Assembly (NCBI GenBank): GCA_964525395.1
Contig: CAZGGU010000001.1
Location: forward strand, 1-64,000
Length of the DNA stretch: 64,000 nucleotides
DNA from: 2-01-FULL-39-10-A sp964525395
Lineage (GTDB): Bacteria; Patescibacteriota; Microgenomatia; Levybacterales; UBA12049
Direction of reading: 5' to 3'
Position 1 is the first letter of the stretch, and every line of letters begins with the position of its first letter. Position numbers and translations under genes: made by a program. Shown here one piece after another: positions 1-8,283 of this stretch. The notes beneath the pieces are model-generated. The model did no database searches. It saw only the letters and a program-made list of their open reading frames with translations, and was not told the origin of the DNA.

Positions 1-39
1 GGAGATTTTATTTGATTAGCGGGCTAGTGTCAACGGGAT

Positions 40-642
40 TTACTTAGCTTTTACACCAAATCTAACTTGTGCATATCCAAAGCCATCACCGTAATTAGAA
101 AAACCACAGACTGTTACAGATTTACTTTTAGTCACCTTACCGGTGACTTTTTTATCACTATAATTTATTGCTGTAAATTGGTAATTACTTAATGTATTTA
201 CGAATCTTACTTCCACGCAATTATTACTCGATTTGTTAAGCGTATATTGATATGAACAATTTGCGCCTTGAGCAGCTTGATATTGTTTAGATCCTATTTT
301 AAATGCGTATTGTTTAGGCAAACAGTCTTCATGATTATCCACCTGTCCATTGCCATTCGCATCTCTCCATAGCTGAGTTCTTATATACTTAGGTGTTGTT
401 GATGAAGAATTTGAGGTTTTTGGTAACACATCGAATTGTGCTTGTGTTAATGTTTCCGCTGTGGTTTTGGTACCCAGAACGAACTCTGATGAAGAGTTAA
501 ATTGAAACATGAGGGTCAGAAAAACTGCACCTGCAACTGCTGCGAACATCTTCGGCATGGAGAATGAAAATAATGATTCGAAGAAGGTTTTCTTTCGTCT
601 AACTGGTCTGCCTGTTCTCTTCTTGACAGTCTTTTTGGGCAT
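40..642 (-). CDS. Membrane-anchored secreted protein of unknown function
   Basis: 200 residues. A very basic N-terminus (Lys/Arg-rich to about residue 20) is followed by one hydrophobic segment near residues 30-48, then a Ser/Thr/Asn-rich polar domain with four Cys in its C-terminal part. This fits an inner-membrane anchor or uncleaved signal with the body outside. A dockerin-like or EF-hand-like stretch (DANGNGQVDNHED, near residue 95) suggests a calcium-binding loop. The start is fixed by a promoter whose -10 ends six bases before the ATG. No family recognised. Confidence 0.7.
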   Translation of the reverse strand: MPKKTVKKRTGRPVRRKKTFFESLFSFSMPKMFAAVAGAVFLTLMFQFNSSSEFVLGTKTTAETLTQAQFDVLPKTSNSSSTTPKYIRTQLWRDANGNGQVDNHEDCLPKQYAFKIGSKQYQAAQGANCSYQYTLNKSSNNCVEVRFVNTLSNYQFTAINYSDKKVTGKVTKSKSVTVCGFSNYGDGFGYAQVRFGVKAK

Positions 643-648
643 ATATTT

Positions 649-677
649 AGTAGACTATAAAGAGATTATCTTGTCAA
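649..677 (-). promoter_or_regulatory. Promoter of the 40-642 gene
   Basis: TTGACA (672-677), 17-base spacer, TCTACT (649-654), then six bases to the ATG. Predicted leaderless transcript. Confidence 0.65.
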
Positions 678-686
678 TAAGAATTA

Positions 687-1505
687 TTAGTGGGCGACTG
701 CTCTTAACTCTTTTCCTGCATAATTTAAACCTCTTATATCTACTCCATTAAATAATTCTACTTGTTGATCAGGTGTTAATGGGTTTTCTGAACGATACTC
801 AACTACAAATCCTAGTTGGTCAGGCGGCTTTAAACCAGTTTGGATTTCTAAGTTCATGCCTATAGATCTATATTTAATAAGAGCCTGAACAGCCAAACCT
901 TCATCATATGTCCATTTTGGAAAAACATCTCCATCCACCGGTAAAACGAGATATTCTACTTCAATTCCTTGAAAAGCATGAGATAATCCTAATTTTTCAT
1001 CACCTGTTGGCACTCTACTTACCACTATTCCTACACCTGGGGAATAATTAATTTCTTCAGGCACAGCTCCCTGGACTAGGCCTTGAGGAATTAATTCTCG
1101 AATATAATCAGAATCAGCATGAAACATAGCTGCAAGACCTAAGACTCCTCTAGCAATCTTTTCTGGATCTACTACTTCATGTTGCGGCACCACCTCTCCT
1201 TTCTCATTATTTACTAAAGCAGTATAACTCACTTTTCCGTCCTCAACAGAAACCTGCTCTCTTATTTGATAGCCGTTAAAAACATAATCAGCTTCTATCC
1301 TCTTTCCTCCTAATCCAAGCTTATATATAGCCGTGGGATGTGTGACAATTATTTCTCCATCAGGAAAAATAATTGAACCTCGTAGGTTGTCTAGGTGTGC
1401 TTGAGCTGCAACCTGTACGTCGGGAGATTTATACATTCCTTCAATTGCATGAAGGGCTTTAGATTCTGGACTTTCTTGTTCTACTTTTATTCTTCTTTCA
1501 GTCAT
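687..1505 (-). CDS. Hypothetical protein, 272 residues
   Basis: No signal peptide or membrane segment; soluble, acidic, mixed alpha/beta by eye, with few Lys compared with its neighbours. Starts M-T-E, a beginning shared by six unrelated genes in the window. Its promoter overlaps the end of the upstream glycosyltransferase gene, so it may be a separate unit. I recognise no family or motif. It is a convincing gene because of its length, lack of low-complexity sequence and the promoter. Confidence 0.7.
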   Translation of the reverse strand: MTERRIKVEQESPESKALHAIEGMYKSPDVQVAAQAHLDNLRGSIIFPDGEIIVTHPTAIYKLGLGGKRIEADYVFNGYQIREQVSVEDGKVSYTALVNNEKGEVVPQHEVVDPEKIARGVLGLAAMFHADSDYIRELIPQGLVQGAVPEEINYSPGVGIVVSRVPTGDEKLGLSHAFQGIEVEYLVLPVDGDVFPKWTYDEGLAVQALIKYRSIGMNLEIQTGLKPPDQLGFVVEYRSENPLTPDQQVELFNGVDIRGLNYAGKELRAVAH

Positions 1506-1526
1506 ATAGATTGGCGAGGTATGCTA

Positions 1527-1555
1527 AAAATACACTTTAGTGGAAACTAAGTCAA
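1527..1555 (-). promoter_or_regulatory. Promoter of the 687-1505 gene
   Basis: TTGACT (1550-1555), 17-base spacer, TATTTT (1527-1532), 21 bases before the ATG. It overlaps the last codons of the 1552-2793 gene. Confidence 0.5.
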
Positions 1556-2793
1556 CTAGATTTCTTAAGTTTTAATTTTTCTGTTGGGAAAAAATAGGCA
1601 ATGATAAGGAGTGAAGAGATAAATCCTATATGACTATCATTAAAATATCTTGAGAAATACCAAAACACTGCTAGAAAAATGGTATAAGCAATAATTAAGA
1701 ATTTGACTGTAGTATTTTCTCTTAGCTTTCGAGCCAGAATTAAAAGAACAGGAACAGCAAATATTATCTGCCAAATTATAAATGGATATTTATCATGTGA
1801 ATCTTTAATAACACTAATATTCATGAGTAAAACGCTAAATCCATATCCAGAAATAGGCACTGAATTTGGAGAATTTCCAGAAACGAAAAAGATAGTACTA
1901 TCTAAAAAAGCTTTCGGATTCCAGAGGAAAAATGGAATAACAAATATTCCAAAAGTTACAACAAAAACTAGCAAATATTTTCCCACCTGCTTCCAGTCTT
2001 TGGTTTGTAACCATAAAAAGTAGAATAATAAAGGAAAGAGAGGCCACGCTGTTTGCTTAATAGCAAATGCGAGTGCTATAAGCATAATTGCAGGCAAGTA
2101 GCGTTTTTTATATAGAAAAATAAATCCACCGAAAAGAAATGGCAGCATGAACATGTCGCTTCGGCCTTCCAATAAAAACCTTACCGTCATCGGATTAAAT
2201 GTCATAAGTGTAATAAATAAAAGTTTTTCCTCTTTATCTTTTAAGAACATAAAACCGCCAATAAGCAAAGAGCCAAAGAGTAAATAAAGTGGAATTCTAG
2301 CATCGAAAAACCCTAAAGTTTTTGACTGCGCCACATAAAATGGTACTACAGAAACCAGATAAAAGGGCTCCATCACGAAGTGATAAAGTGCAGGATTAGT
2401 CTCATTATCATAATATTTAAATCCCTCGAGCGCAGTTCCGAAGTACGTTTCTTTATATGGATTTTTCCCAGTTAAAAGCATCCTAACTGCAATTTCCTGC
2501 TGAATAATAATGTCGTGAGTTCTATATGCTGGAGCAATTTTATGACGATCAAAAACATAAACTACACAACCAATGCCAATAGTTAAGGCAATTATTATAA
2601 AAACAGTAAAGGTACGAACTCTCGGAATCCATTTAAATTTGACTTTATAAATATCAAAAGCTGCCATGAGAAGTAGGAGGCCGAAAACTAAACCATAGTA
2701 AATGTTGGATTGTTTATCGTGGAAAATCGTGAAGTCGATGATAAGAGGGGAAACTAAGGCAAATAAAAGAACTGTAAGGAGCGATATGCTCAT
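1552..2793 (-). CDS. Integral membrane GT-C glycosyltransferase-like protein (GT87/DUF2029 type)
   Basis: 413 residues with about ten or eleven hydrophobic helices. The first outside loop carries a G-K-N-P-Y motif followed by an N-P-A-L-Y stretch, and a later loop has E-G-R-S-D-M before an A-I-K-Q-T-A-W-P helix. These are typical of polyprenyl-phosphate-sugar-dependent mannosyltransferases of the GT87/DUF2029 group, which use a lipid-linked sugar on the outer face of the membrane. Donor and acceptor cannot be told from sequence. Monocistronic by its own promoter; it lies just downstream of fusA on the same strand. Confidence 0.7.
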   Translation of the reverse strand: MSISLLTVLLFALVSPLIIDFTIFHDKQSNIYYGLVFGLLLLMAAFDIYKVKFKWIPRVRTFTVFIIIALTIGIGCVVYVFDRHKIAPAYRTHDIIIQQEIAVRMLLTGKNPYKETYFGTALEGFKYYDNETNPALYHFVMEPFYLVSVVPFYVAQSKTLGFFDARIPLYLLFGSLLIGGFMFLKDKEEKLLFITLMTFNPMTVRFLLEGRSDMFMLPFLFGGFIFLYKKRYLPAIMLIALAFAIKQTAWPLFPLLFYFLWLQTKDWKQVGKYLLVFVVTFGIFVIPFFLWNPKAFLDSTIFFVSGNSPNSVPISGYGFSVLLMNISVIKDSHDKYPFIIWQIIFAVPVLLILARKLRENTTVKFLIIAYTIFLAVFWYFSRYFNDSHIGFISSLLIIAYFFPTEKLKLKKSS

Positions 2794-2799
2794 TTAGCG

Positions 2800-2827
2800 A
2801 TTATAGCAAAAGAGAAGACTTATTCAA
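2800..2827 (-). promoter_or_regulatory. Promoter of the glycosyltransferase gene
   Basis: TTGAAT (2822-2827), 16-base spacer ending in TGC (extended -10), TATAAT (2800-2805), six bases to the ATG. It overlaps the fusA stop codon. Confidence 0.7.
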
Positions 2828-4955
2828 CTCTTCCTGTGAAAGTGGAGGCGGCTTTCATTTGAGCCTGAATATTAGATGGGACTTCGTCGTAATGAGATGC
2901 TTCCATGTATGGAGTAGCTCTTCCCTGAGTCATGGATCTAAGCACTGTCGCATAACCAGAAAGTTCTGAAAGCGGAACCATAGCTTTAATAATAGTAGCT
3001 TTTCCTTTATCTTCAGTTCCTGAAATCTGTGCTCTCTTACTAGAAAGGTCTCCGATAACATCTCCTAAGAATTCTGAAGGTGTTGTTACCTCTACTAACA
3101 TGATAGGCTCAAGAAGAGTCATTCCCGCATTTGCTGCTGCTGCCTGAAGAGCTTTAGATGCTGCAATTTTAAATGACATTTCTGATGAATCAACCTCATG
3201 GAATGATCCGTCATAAACTTCTACACTCATATCTACCACTGGATATCCCAGATAAATTCCATTTTCTTCTGATTCTTTAATACCTTTTTCAATAGCTTTT
3301 ACGAATTCTGCAGGAATAGCTCCACCCTTAATACCATCAATAAATTCATTTCCTTCTCCTCGTGGCTTTGGTTTAATTCTTAACCAGCAGTGACCGTATT
3401 GACCGCGTCCTCCAGACTGACGAATATATTTTCCTTCTCCTGTAGCTTCAGATTTAATTGTTTCTTTATATGCTACCTGTGGTGCGCCTACGTTTGCCTC
3501 TACTCCGAAATCATTTCTCATAGTATTTACTTTTACTTCAAGCTGTAATTCTCCCACACCTGAAATAATTGTCTGGCCTGTTTCATGATTTGTTTTAACT
3601 TGGAATGTAGGATCTTCATCCATAAGACGCTTCAAAGCAATACCAAGTTTTTCTTGATCTGATTTAGTCTTAGGCTCGATTGCGAGTGAAATAATAGGAT
3701 CTGAGAATGAAATCTTCTCCAAGATGATTGGATTTGCTTCATCACAAAGGGTATCTCCAGTTACAGTATCTTTAAGCCCTACAATAGCTACGATTTCCCC
3801 TGCATATGCTTCTTGAATTTCTTCTCTTTGGTTAGAATGCATTAATAAGAGACGTCCTACGCGCTCTTTTACATCTTTAGTAGAGTTATAAAGATATGAT
3901 CCTGCTTGAATTTTTCCTGAATAAACTCTGTAGAAAGTAATTTTTCCGACGTGTGGATCATTCTGGATTTTGAAAGCTAATCCTGAAAGTGGCGCGTCTT
4001 CTACTAACTGTCTTTTTTCTTCTGCTTCAGTTTTAGGATTTTTTCCAATTACTTCTTTAAGATCCACAGGTGAAGGAAGATATTCCACTACAGCGTCAAG
4101 AAGCGGCTGAACACCTTTATTTCTAAGTGATGTTCCTGCATAAACTGGAACTAGCTGGTAACCAATAACTGCGCGTCTTAGAGCAGCTCTTAAATCTTCA
4201 ACTGATGGCTCTTCTCCGTTGAGATATTTCTCAAGTAGTCCATCGTCAGTCTCGCAGATTTTTTCAACAAGCTTTGATCTGTATTCTTCAACCTGAGCTT
4301 TCATTTCCTCTGGAACTTCATCAGTCACTTCATACTTTGCACCTAATTCATCTCCGCCCCATTTAATAGATTGACGAGTAAGTAAATCTACGTTTCCTAC
4401 ATAAGTTTGTTCAGATCCAATTGGAAGAACCATGATCGCAGTATTAGCACCAAGTCTGTCTTCAATAGATTTAACTGTAGCTAAGAAATCTGCTCCAAGC
4501 TTATCCATCTTATTAACGAAACAAATTCTAGGAACTTTATACTTATCTGCTTGTCTCCAAACAGTTTCTGATTGCGACTGAACACCCTCTTCAGCATCAA
4601 GCACAGTAATTCCCCCGTCAAGTACGCGGAGTGAGCGTTCTACTTCAGCTGTAAAGTCTACGTGACCTGGAGTGTCAATAATGTTAAATCTATGTTCAAT
4701 TCCTTTTTGAGATCCTGCTGTAGGAGTCCAGAAAGCAGTAGTAGCAGCAGAAACGATTGTAATTCCGCGCTCTCTCTCTTCTTTCATCCAGTCCATTACT
4801 GTATTTCCTTCATCGATGTCGCCGATTTTATGAGTTTTTCCTGTGTAATAGAGGATTCTTTCTGTGGTAGTAGTTTTTCCTGCGTCAATATGCGCAATAA
4901 TTCCGATATTGCGAATCTTTTCTAAATCAAAATGTCTGTTACTTGAATCAGCCAT
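2820..4955 (-). CDS. fusA: Translation elongation factor G
   Basis: 711 residues, full length. EF-G is the GTPase that drives ribosomal translocation and, with RRF, ribosome recycling. G1 A-H-I-D-A-G-K-T-T near residue 20, G3 D-T-P-G-H near 95 and G4 N-K-M-D near 148 are all present, followed by domains II-V in the normal order (Q-S-G-G-R-G-Q-Y-G-H in domain IV). It is the last member of a str-type cluster but is separated from rpsG by five accessory genes. It has a leader of about 80 bases with a GC-rich fold, so it is probably transcribed from its own promoter. Confidence 0.98.
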   Translation of the reverse strand: MADSSNRHFDLEKIRNIGIIAHIDAGKTTTTERILYYTGKTHKIGDIDEGNTVMDWMKEERERGITIVSAATTAFWTPTAGSQKGIEHRFNIIDTPGHVDFTAEVERSLRVLDGGITVLDAEEGVQSQSETVWRQADKYKVPRICFVNKMDKLGADFLATVKSIEDRLGANTAIMVLPIGSEQTYVGNVDLLTRQSIKWGGDELGAKYEVTDEVPEEMKAQVEEYRSKLVEKICETDDGLLEKYLNGEEPSVEDLRAALRRAVIGYQLVPVYAGTSLRNKGVQPLLDAVVEYLPSPVDLKEVIGKNPKTEAEEKRQLVEDAPLSGLAFKIQNDPHVGKITFYRVYSGKIQAGSYLYNSTKDVKERVGRLLLMHSNQREEIQEAYAGEIVAIVGLKDTVTGDTLCDEANPIILEKISFSDPIISLAIEPKTKSDQEKLGIALKRLMDEDPTFQVKTNHETGQTIISGVGELQLEVKVNTMRNDFGVEANVGAPQVAYKETIKSEATGEGKYIRQSGGRGQYGHCWLRIKPKPRGEGNEFIDGIKGGAIPAEFVKAIEKGIKESEENGIYLGYPVVDMSVEVYDGSFHEVDSSEMSFKIAASKALQAAAANAGMTLLEPIMLVEVTTPSEFLGDVIGDLSSKRAQISGTEDKGKATIIKAMVPLSELSGYATVLRSMTQGRATPYMEASHYDEVPSNIQAQMKAASTFTGRVE

Positions 4956-5047
4956 AATATTTTATCCAAAAAAAACTTCCTGCCCGACATTGCCTGCGGC
5001 TTCAGTCCCTGGCAGGCGGGCCGTAAATGGAAGCTAGATGAGTATAC
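4956..5047 (-). promoter_or_regulatory. fusA leader with GC-rich foldable element
   Basis: A -10 like TATACT (5042-5047) is followed by a leader of about 80 bases. Bases 4979-5023 are strikingly GC-rich. On the minus strand GCCTGC can pair with an inner GCAGGC, or CCTGCC with a downstream GGCAGG that is followed by a run of eight T (about 4968-4975). The two pairings exclude each other, so this may be an attenuator-like leader; it could instead be a small dispersed repeat. The -35 is weak. Confidence 0.4.
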
Positions 5048-5087
5048 CATAAAATTTGCTCAGAATCTAGATAATTTTTCCAATTAA

Positions 5088-5939
5088 CTAAGGGGTTATA
5101 AAAGAAAGAACATTTCCATAGTTTGTTCCGGTAGAATTATAGGCGACTGCACAAAAATAATAAGTAGATCCAGAAATTAATCCTGTCACATTTTTAGAAT
5201 TCGGAGAAACATCAGATGTGCCTGATCCCACTAAAATACCACTTGAAGAAGCTGAGAGAGAAGGACAACTAACATTCGATAATCCATATCTATAATATAC
5301 ATTCGCCGTTGCTCCATTTGGATTCACCGTAGAATTAAGCGTAGCAGAATTAGTACTTAAATTTGTCGCATCATTTGTCGTAACTGAAGGTGTTGCCACT
5401 TTATATGTGAATACTGCTGAAATATTACTAAGCCTTACACCCTTTGCGCCAGATGTTAATAGGGATCCCACTTCAAGATTGGTTGCTGCAAGCTTAATTA
5501 TTGATAGACCCGAAAAATTAGTGGCGCTTAATAATGACGGTGTAGTTCCGGTTAAAGAATATGATCCTTGATCACTGCTATTAACTCCATTTAAACGATA
5601 AAATAGATTCATCGTGGGATTGGCTCCGCCAGAATTTACTCTTGATGCACAAGGCGTTATAGAAATCTGACTAATTGTAGCATTATTTGGAATCGAGGCT
5701 AAAGTTAGTGCATATGAATCCCTTTCCCCAACCACAGTTGTGCTGTTATAATCTGTCGTTCCGTTACAAGGATTTTCATCAACCTGCGTAAAATGAATTG
5801 CGCCGCTTTTGGGTGTAAACTGAGAGTAAAATCCATCTCCTGTAGGAAAGAGCGATGAAGTAGTAGCAGCTAGCGAAGCAGGAGCGAAAACTAAAGCGAG
5901 AAAAAAAAGAGCAATAAGTGGCGAGATAACTTTTCTCAT
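5088..5939 (-). CDS. Secreted protein with fibronectin type III-like domain
   Basis: About 283 residues. A clear Sec signal peptide (M-R-K-V-I-S, hydrophobic core, A-S-L-A-A) is followed by a Ser/Thr/Asn-rich beta domain. The C-terminal 90 residues contain the recurring S-A-T-L-N-S-T-V-N-P-N-G and Y-Y-R-Y-G-L-S motifs seen in Fn3-like modules of bacterial surface proteins. No sortase motif or C-terminal helix is visible, so it is probably released or loosely attached. An upstream ATG at 5954 was rejected because it overlaps the -10 box; the ATG at 5939 is six bases after it. Confidence 0.75.
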   Translation of the reverse strand: MRKVISPLIALFFLALVFAPASLAATTSSLFPTGDGFYSQFTPKSGAIHFTQVDENPCNGTTDYNSTTVVGERDSYALTLASIPNNATISQISITPCASRVNSGGANPTMNLFYRLNGVNSSDQGSYSLTGTTPSLLSATNFSGLSIIKLAATNLEVGSLLTSGAKGVRLSNISAVFTYKVATPSVTTNDATNLSTNSATLNSTVNPNGATANVYYRYGLSNVSCPSLSASSSGILVGSGTSDVSPNSKNVTGLISGSTYYFCAVAYNSTGTNYGNVLSFITP

Positions 5940-5945
5940 AAGTAT

Positions 5946-5975
5946 AAGATACACCCTTCGCTATTTAGGTGTCAA
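5946..5975 (-). promoter_or_regulatory. Promoter of the Fn3-like protein gene
   Basis: TTGACA (5970-5975), 18-base spacer, TATCTT (5946-5951), six bases to the chosen ATG at 5939. Confidence 0.65.
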
Positions 5976-6304
5976 TCTAAATCAAGAGGTAAAACTTCTC
6001 GCCCGGCTTCTGTCATGAGACCTTCTTTAATCAGCTGTTTAGCTCGGCTTCGATTACTCTCTGCCCAGTTCGATTTAGGTTTTCTGGGACCAAATTTCTG
6101 AATACTAGACTCTTTGTCCCTGCTTCTATGAAGTGAATCAATCCAGCCAAAGCAAAGCGCTTCTTCTACAGATTCTTCATATGAAACAGAAGGAGTTTTC
6201 GATGACTTGTGGTATCTAATGAGCCAGATCTCAGATTCCTTATCATGGTTTTTCAGGAGCCAGTCTCGCCAAGCTTTTCGATCAGGGGCGTAAAACGTTT
6301 TCAT
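5972..6304 (-). CDS. YdeI/OmpD-associated family protein, short form
   Basis: 110 residues covering the conserved N-terminal module of the YdeI family (F-Y-A-P-D-R-K-A-W-R-D-W-L near the start, then E-A-L-C-F-G-W-I-D and F-G-P-R-K-P-K-S-N-W). Family members usually continue with a helical OmdA part of about 70 residues, absent here. The molecular function is unknown; some relatives are linked to resistance to cationic peptides. It follows the frameshifted 6311-6570 reading frame by six bases, so the two are probably cotranscribed. Confidence 0.75.
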   Translation of the reverse strand: MKTFYAPDRKAWRDWLLKNHDKESEIWLIRYHKSSKTPSVSYEESVEEALCFGWIDSLHRSRDKESSIQKFGPRKPKSNWAESNRSRAKQLIKEGLMTEAGREVLPLDLD

Positions 6305-6310
6305 GTAGAT

Positions 6311-6570
6311 TTAGAATGTGATTCTCATTCCCAGCGCACCTTTACTGTTGGGTGATTTCAAATCTCTTCTTAGTGCTTCTTCAGTCTCCTGAATTCTTTT
6401 CACTCTCTCTGCTTTAGCAGCTATACCTTCAGGAGTCTGAGGATCCATAAATTCTCTAAATTCAGTTAACTCTCTTTCTAATTGCGCCTGACGCTCAGCA
6501 AAAAAACTTCAACTAGCTCAGCAGCTGCTGAATGATCAACTACTTCTTGATTTGGTTCTTGTTCTGTCAT
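6311..6570 (-). pseudogene. Small hypothetical gene broken by a frameshift in a T7 run
   Basis: From the ATG at 6570 the frame is open for 31 codons, then closes just after seven T on the coding strand (plus-strand A run 6500-6506). Adding one base, or slipping back one, restores a frame of 85 residues that ends at 6311. The product would start M-T-E and be acidic and helical, with A-E-R-V-K-R-I-Q-E near the C-terminus that resembles F-E-R-V-A-E-I-E-R in the next gene upstream, suggesting tandem paralogues. The cause may be a sequencing error, decay or a -1 frameshift site (T TTT TTG). Confidence 0.6.
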
Positions 6571-6572
6571 AT

Positions 6573-6764
6573 CTATCTTCTCCTAAAAGCATGATCAGGA
6601 AGAGGTCTATCAGACACAAGATCTGCTCTCAAATCACGCTCAATCTCTGCAACTCTTTCAAATCGGCCTTTCGCAATCTCTCTTTCTTCAGGCATAAGCC
6701 TACTCCAATCATCTGCTGCTAGAATTTCGAGCTCGGTATGCTTCTGTGGTTCACCTTCCGTCAT
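6573..6764 (-). CDS. Small hypothetical protein, 63 residues
   Basis: Charged, helical, no Cys, no membrane segment. Starts M-T-E and shares the pattern R-F-E-R-V-A-E-I-E-R-D-L-R with the frameshifted neighbour two bases downstream, so the two look like a duplicated pair in one operon. It has its own strong promoter. Function unknown. Confidence 0.6.
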   Translation of the reverse strand: MTEGEPQKHTELEILAADDWSRLMPEEREIAKGRFERVAEIERDLRADLVSDRPLPDHAFRRR

Positions 6765-6770
6765 GCGATA

Positions 6771-6799
6771 AATTTATATTTTTTTGTCTAGATTGTCAA
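6771..6799 (-). promoter_or_regulatory. Promoter of the 6573-6764 gene and its downstream neighbours
   Basis: TTGACA (6794-6799), 17-base spacer, TAAATT (6771-6776), six bases to the ATG. It probably drives 6573-6764, 6311-6570 and the YdeI-family gene. Confidence 0.6.
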
Positions 6800-6817
6800 G
6801 CAAGGCTAAAAAGAGGA

Positions 6818-7759
6818 TTATGCGGCGCGCATTACGCGGAAAATGACTGCTCCTGGCTTTTGGACTGAACCACGAGTATCGATTTCTACTCTGATAGGCC
6901 AACCTTCAGGATTATTGAGACCTGAACCTGGATGAAGAAGTCTTGCCCCTATATGGCGACCATTCGGATACAACCTCTGCCTTTCCATTGCTTCAATATC
7001 AGCTGAAACATTTAAATCTGGTGCCACAGGCTTTGCTAATTCAACTGCCACATTATGGCTAAGTCTTAAATCAGGTAATTCTCCAAACCAAATATCTACT
7101 GCTCTGTCCCTTGGTACATGCCTATATTCTCTGTCTAAAACTTCTCTATAATTTCTGCCTGCTGCGGCTAGATCTCTTAAATTCAGTTCTTTTCCAGGTG
7201 GAATATACCATCTTCTGTCATTTCTTATTTGTACTGCAATTCCAGTTACATCTTCTGGTCTCTTCGTATAAGGATTTTTATACACAAATTTCCAAGATTT
7301 TCCTTGCTTTCCGTCAATATCCACATCTTTTCCAGAACCAACCATACCAACTAATTCTTCACCCATAATCGCTGGGCCTCGGGAATATAAACCAAAAAGC
7401 GGAGTAAAAGGAGGAACCACAATCCTATTCCCTGTATGGCTTTTTACAGTAACAGCAGCTGGTTTTCTAAAATATGTACGCTTAGTTTCTTCTTCATTAT
7501 CAGCAATTACCTCAGCGCTTCCTTGAGTAACCTCAACCCCCCACTGAGCAAACCTGCTTCTCGTCGCGACACTTTTATCCTGAATTTGGCCATCAAATGG
7601 TAAACTTTTATTTCCGAGGAGTGTGGTAAATGGCTGAACTAAAATTTCACCAGAGCCATTGATTATCTGTTCTTGATCTATAGATACGAAGTCCTGGCCA
7701 AACCAAAACTTTTTGGCTTCTTCAGGGGGAGAAGGTTCACCACGAAATGCTTCTGTCAT
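6818..7759 (-). CDS. Hypothetical protein, 313 residues
   Basis: Soluble, rich in Arg, Gly and Pro, with no signal peptide and no family I recognise. The pattern of short beta strands suggests a beta-rich fold. Starts M-T-E. It sits directly downstream of rpsG in a position normally held by fusA, so it is an insertion into the str cluster with its own promoter. Nothing in the sequence ties it to translation. Confidence 0.65.
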   Translation of the reverse strand: MTEAFRGEPSPPEEAKKFWFGQDFVSIDQEQIINGSGEILVQPFTTLLGNKSLPFDGQIQDKSVATRSRFAQWGVEVTQGSAEVIADNEEETKRTYFRKPAAVTVKSHTGNRIVVPPFTPLFGLYSRGPAIMGEELVGMVGSGKDVDIDGKQGKSWKFVYKNPYTKRPEDVTGIAVQIRNDRRWYIPPGKELNLRDLAAAGRNYREVLDREYRHVPRDRAVDIWFGELPDLRLSHNVAVELAKPVAPDLNVSADIEAMERQRLYPNGRHIGARLLHPGSGLNNPEGWPIRVEIDTRGSVQKPGAVIFRVMRAA

Positions 7760-7768
7760 AGCTCGGGA

Positions 7769-7797
7769 ATTATATATTATTTTGAGGCTAAAGTCAA
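7769..7797 (-). promoter_or_regulatory. Promoter of the 6818-7759 gene
   Basis: TTGACT (7792-7797), 17-base spacer, perfect TATAAT (7769-7774), nine bases to the ATG. Confidence 0.7.
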
Positions 7798-7806
7798 ACT
7801 ATAGGA

Positions 7807-8280
7807 TTAATTTCTGCTGAAGTGCGCGAATGCTTTATTAGCATCAGCCATTCTGTGAACATTATCTCTTTTCTTGATAGCTTCACCTTCATTATTTGCT
7901 GCTGCTAGGATTTCTGCCGCTAGTTTTTCTGCGAAAGTGTGGAATTCTGAGTTTGATTTAGCTCTAGCTGCTTCGATAATCCATCTAATAGCGAGTGCAT
8001 TTTTTCTTTCTCCTCGCACTTCAATAGGAATCTGGTAATTCGCTCCACCTACGCGTCTAGCTTTAATTTCATTCTTAGGTCCTACGTTTTGCAGCGCTTT
8101 GTCAAAAACTGTAAGAGCGTCTCCCTGCTTTGCAAGAATGTCGAAAGTATCATAAATAATGTTTTGAGCAACAGTTTTTTTACCATCTTGCATGACGTTG
8201 TTAATAATTTTAGCTACAGCTTTAGAATTATAAACTGGATCTGCTTCTACTACTCTCTTTTTTGTTTTAGCGTTTCTCAT
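7807..8280 (-). CDS. rpsG: 30S ribosomal protein S7
   Basis: 157 residues, the normal length. S7 nucleates assembly of the 16S rRNA 3' (head) domain and lines the exit site. The basic N-terminus, Y-N-S-K-A-V-A-K-I-I-N-N, G-G-A-N-Y-Q-I-P-I-E-V and the R-W-I-I-E-A-A-R segment are typical. The start lies three bases after the rpsL stop, so it is translationally linked to rpsL. Confidence 0.97.
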   Translation of the reverse strand: MRNAKTKKRVVEADPVYNSKAVAKIINNVMQDGKKTVAQNIIYDTFDILAKQGDALTVFDKALQNVGPKNEIKARRVGGANYQIPIEVRGERKNALAIRWIIEAARAKSNSEFHTFAEKLAAEILAAANNEGEAIKKRDNVHRMADANKAFAHFSRN

Positions 8281-8283
8281 ATC

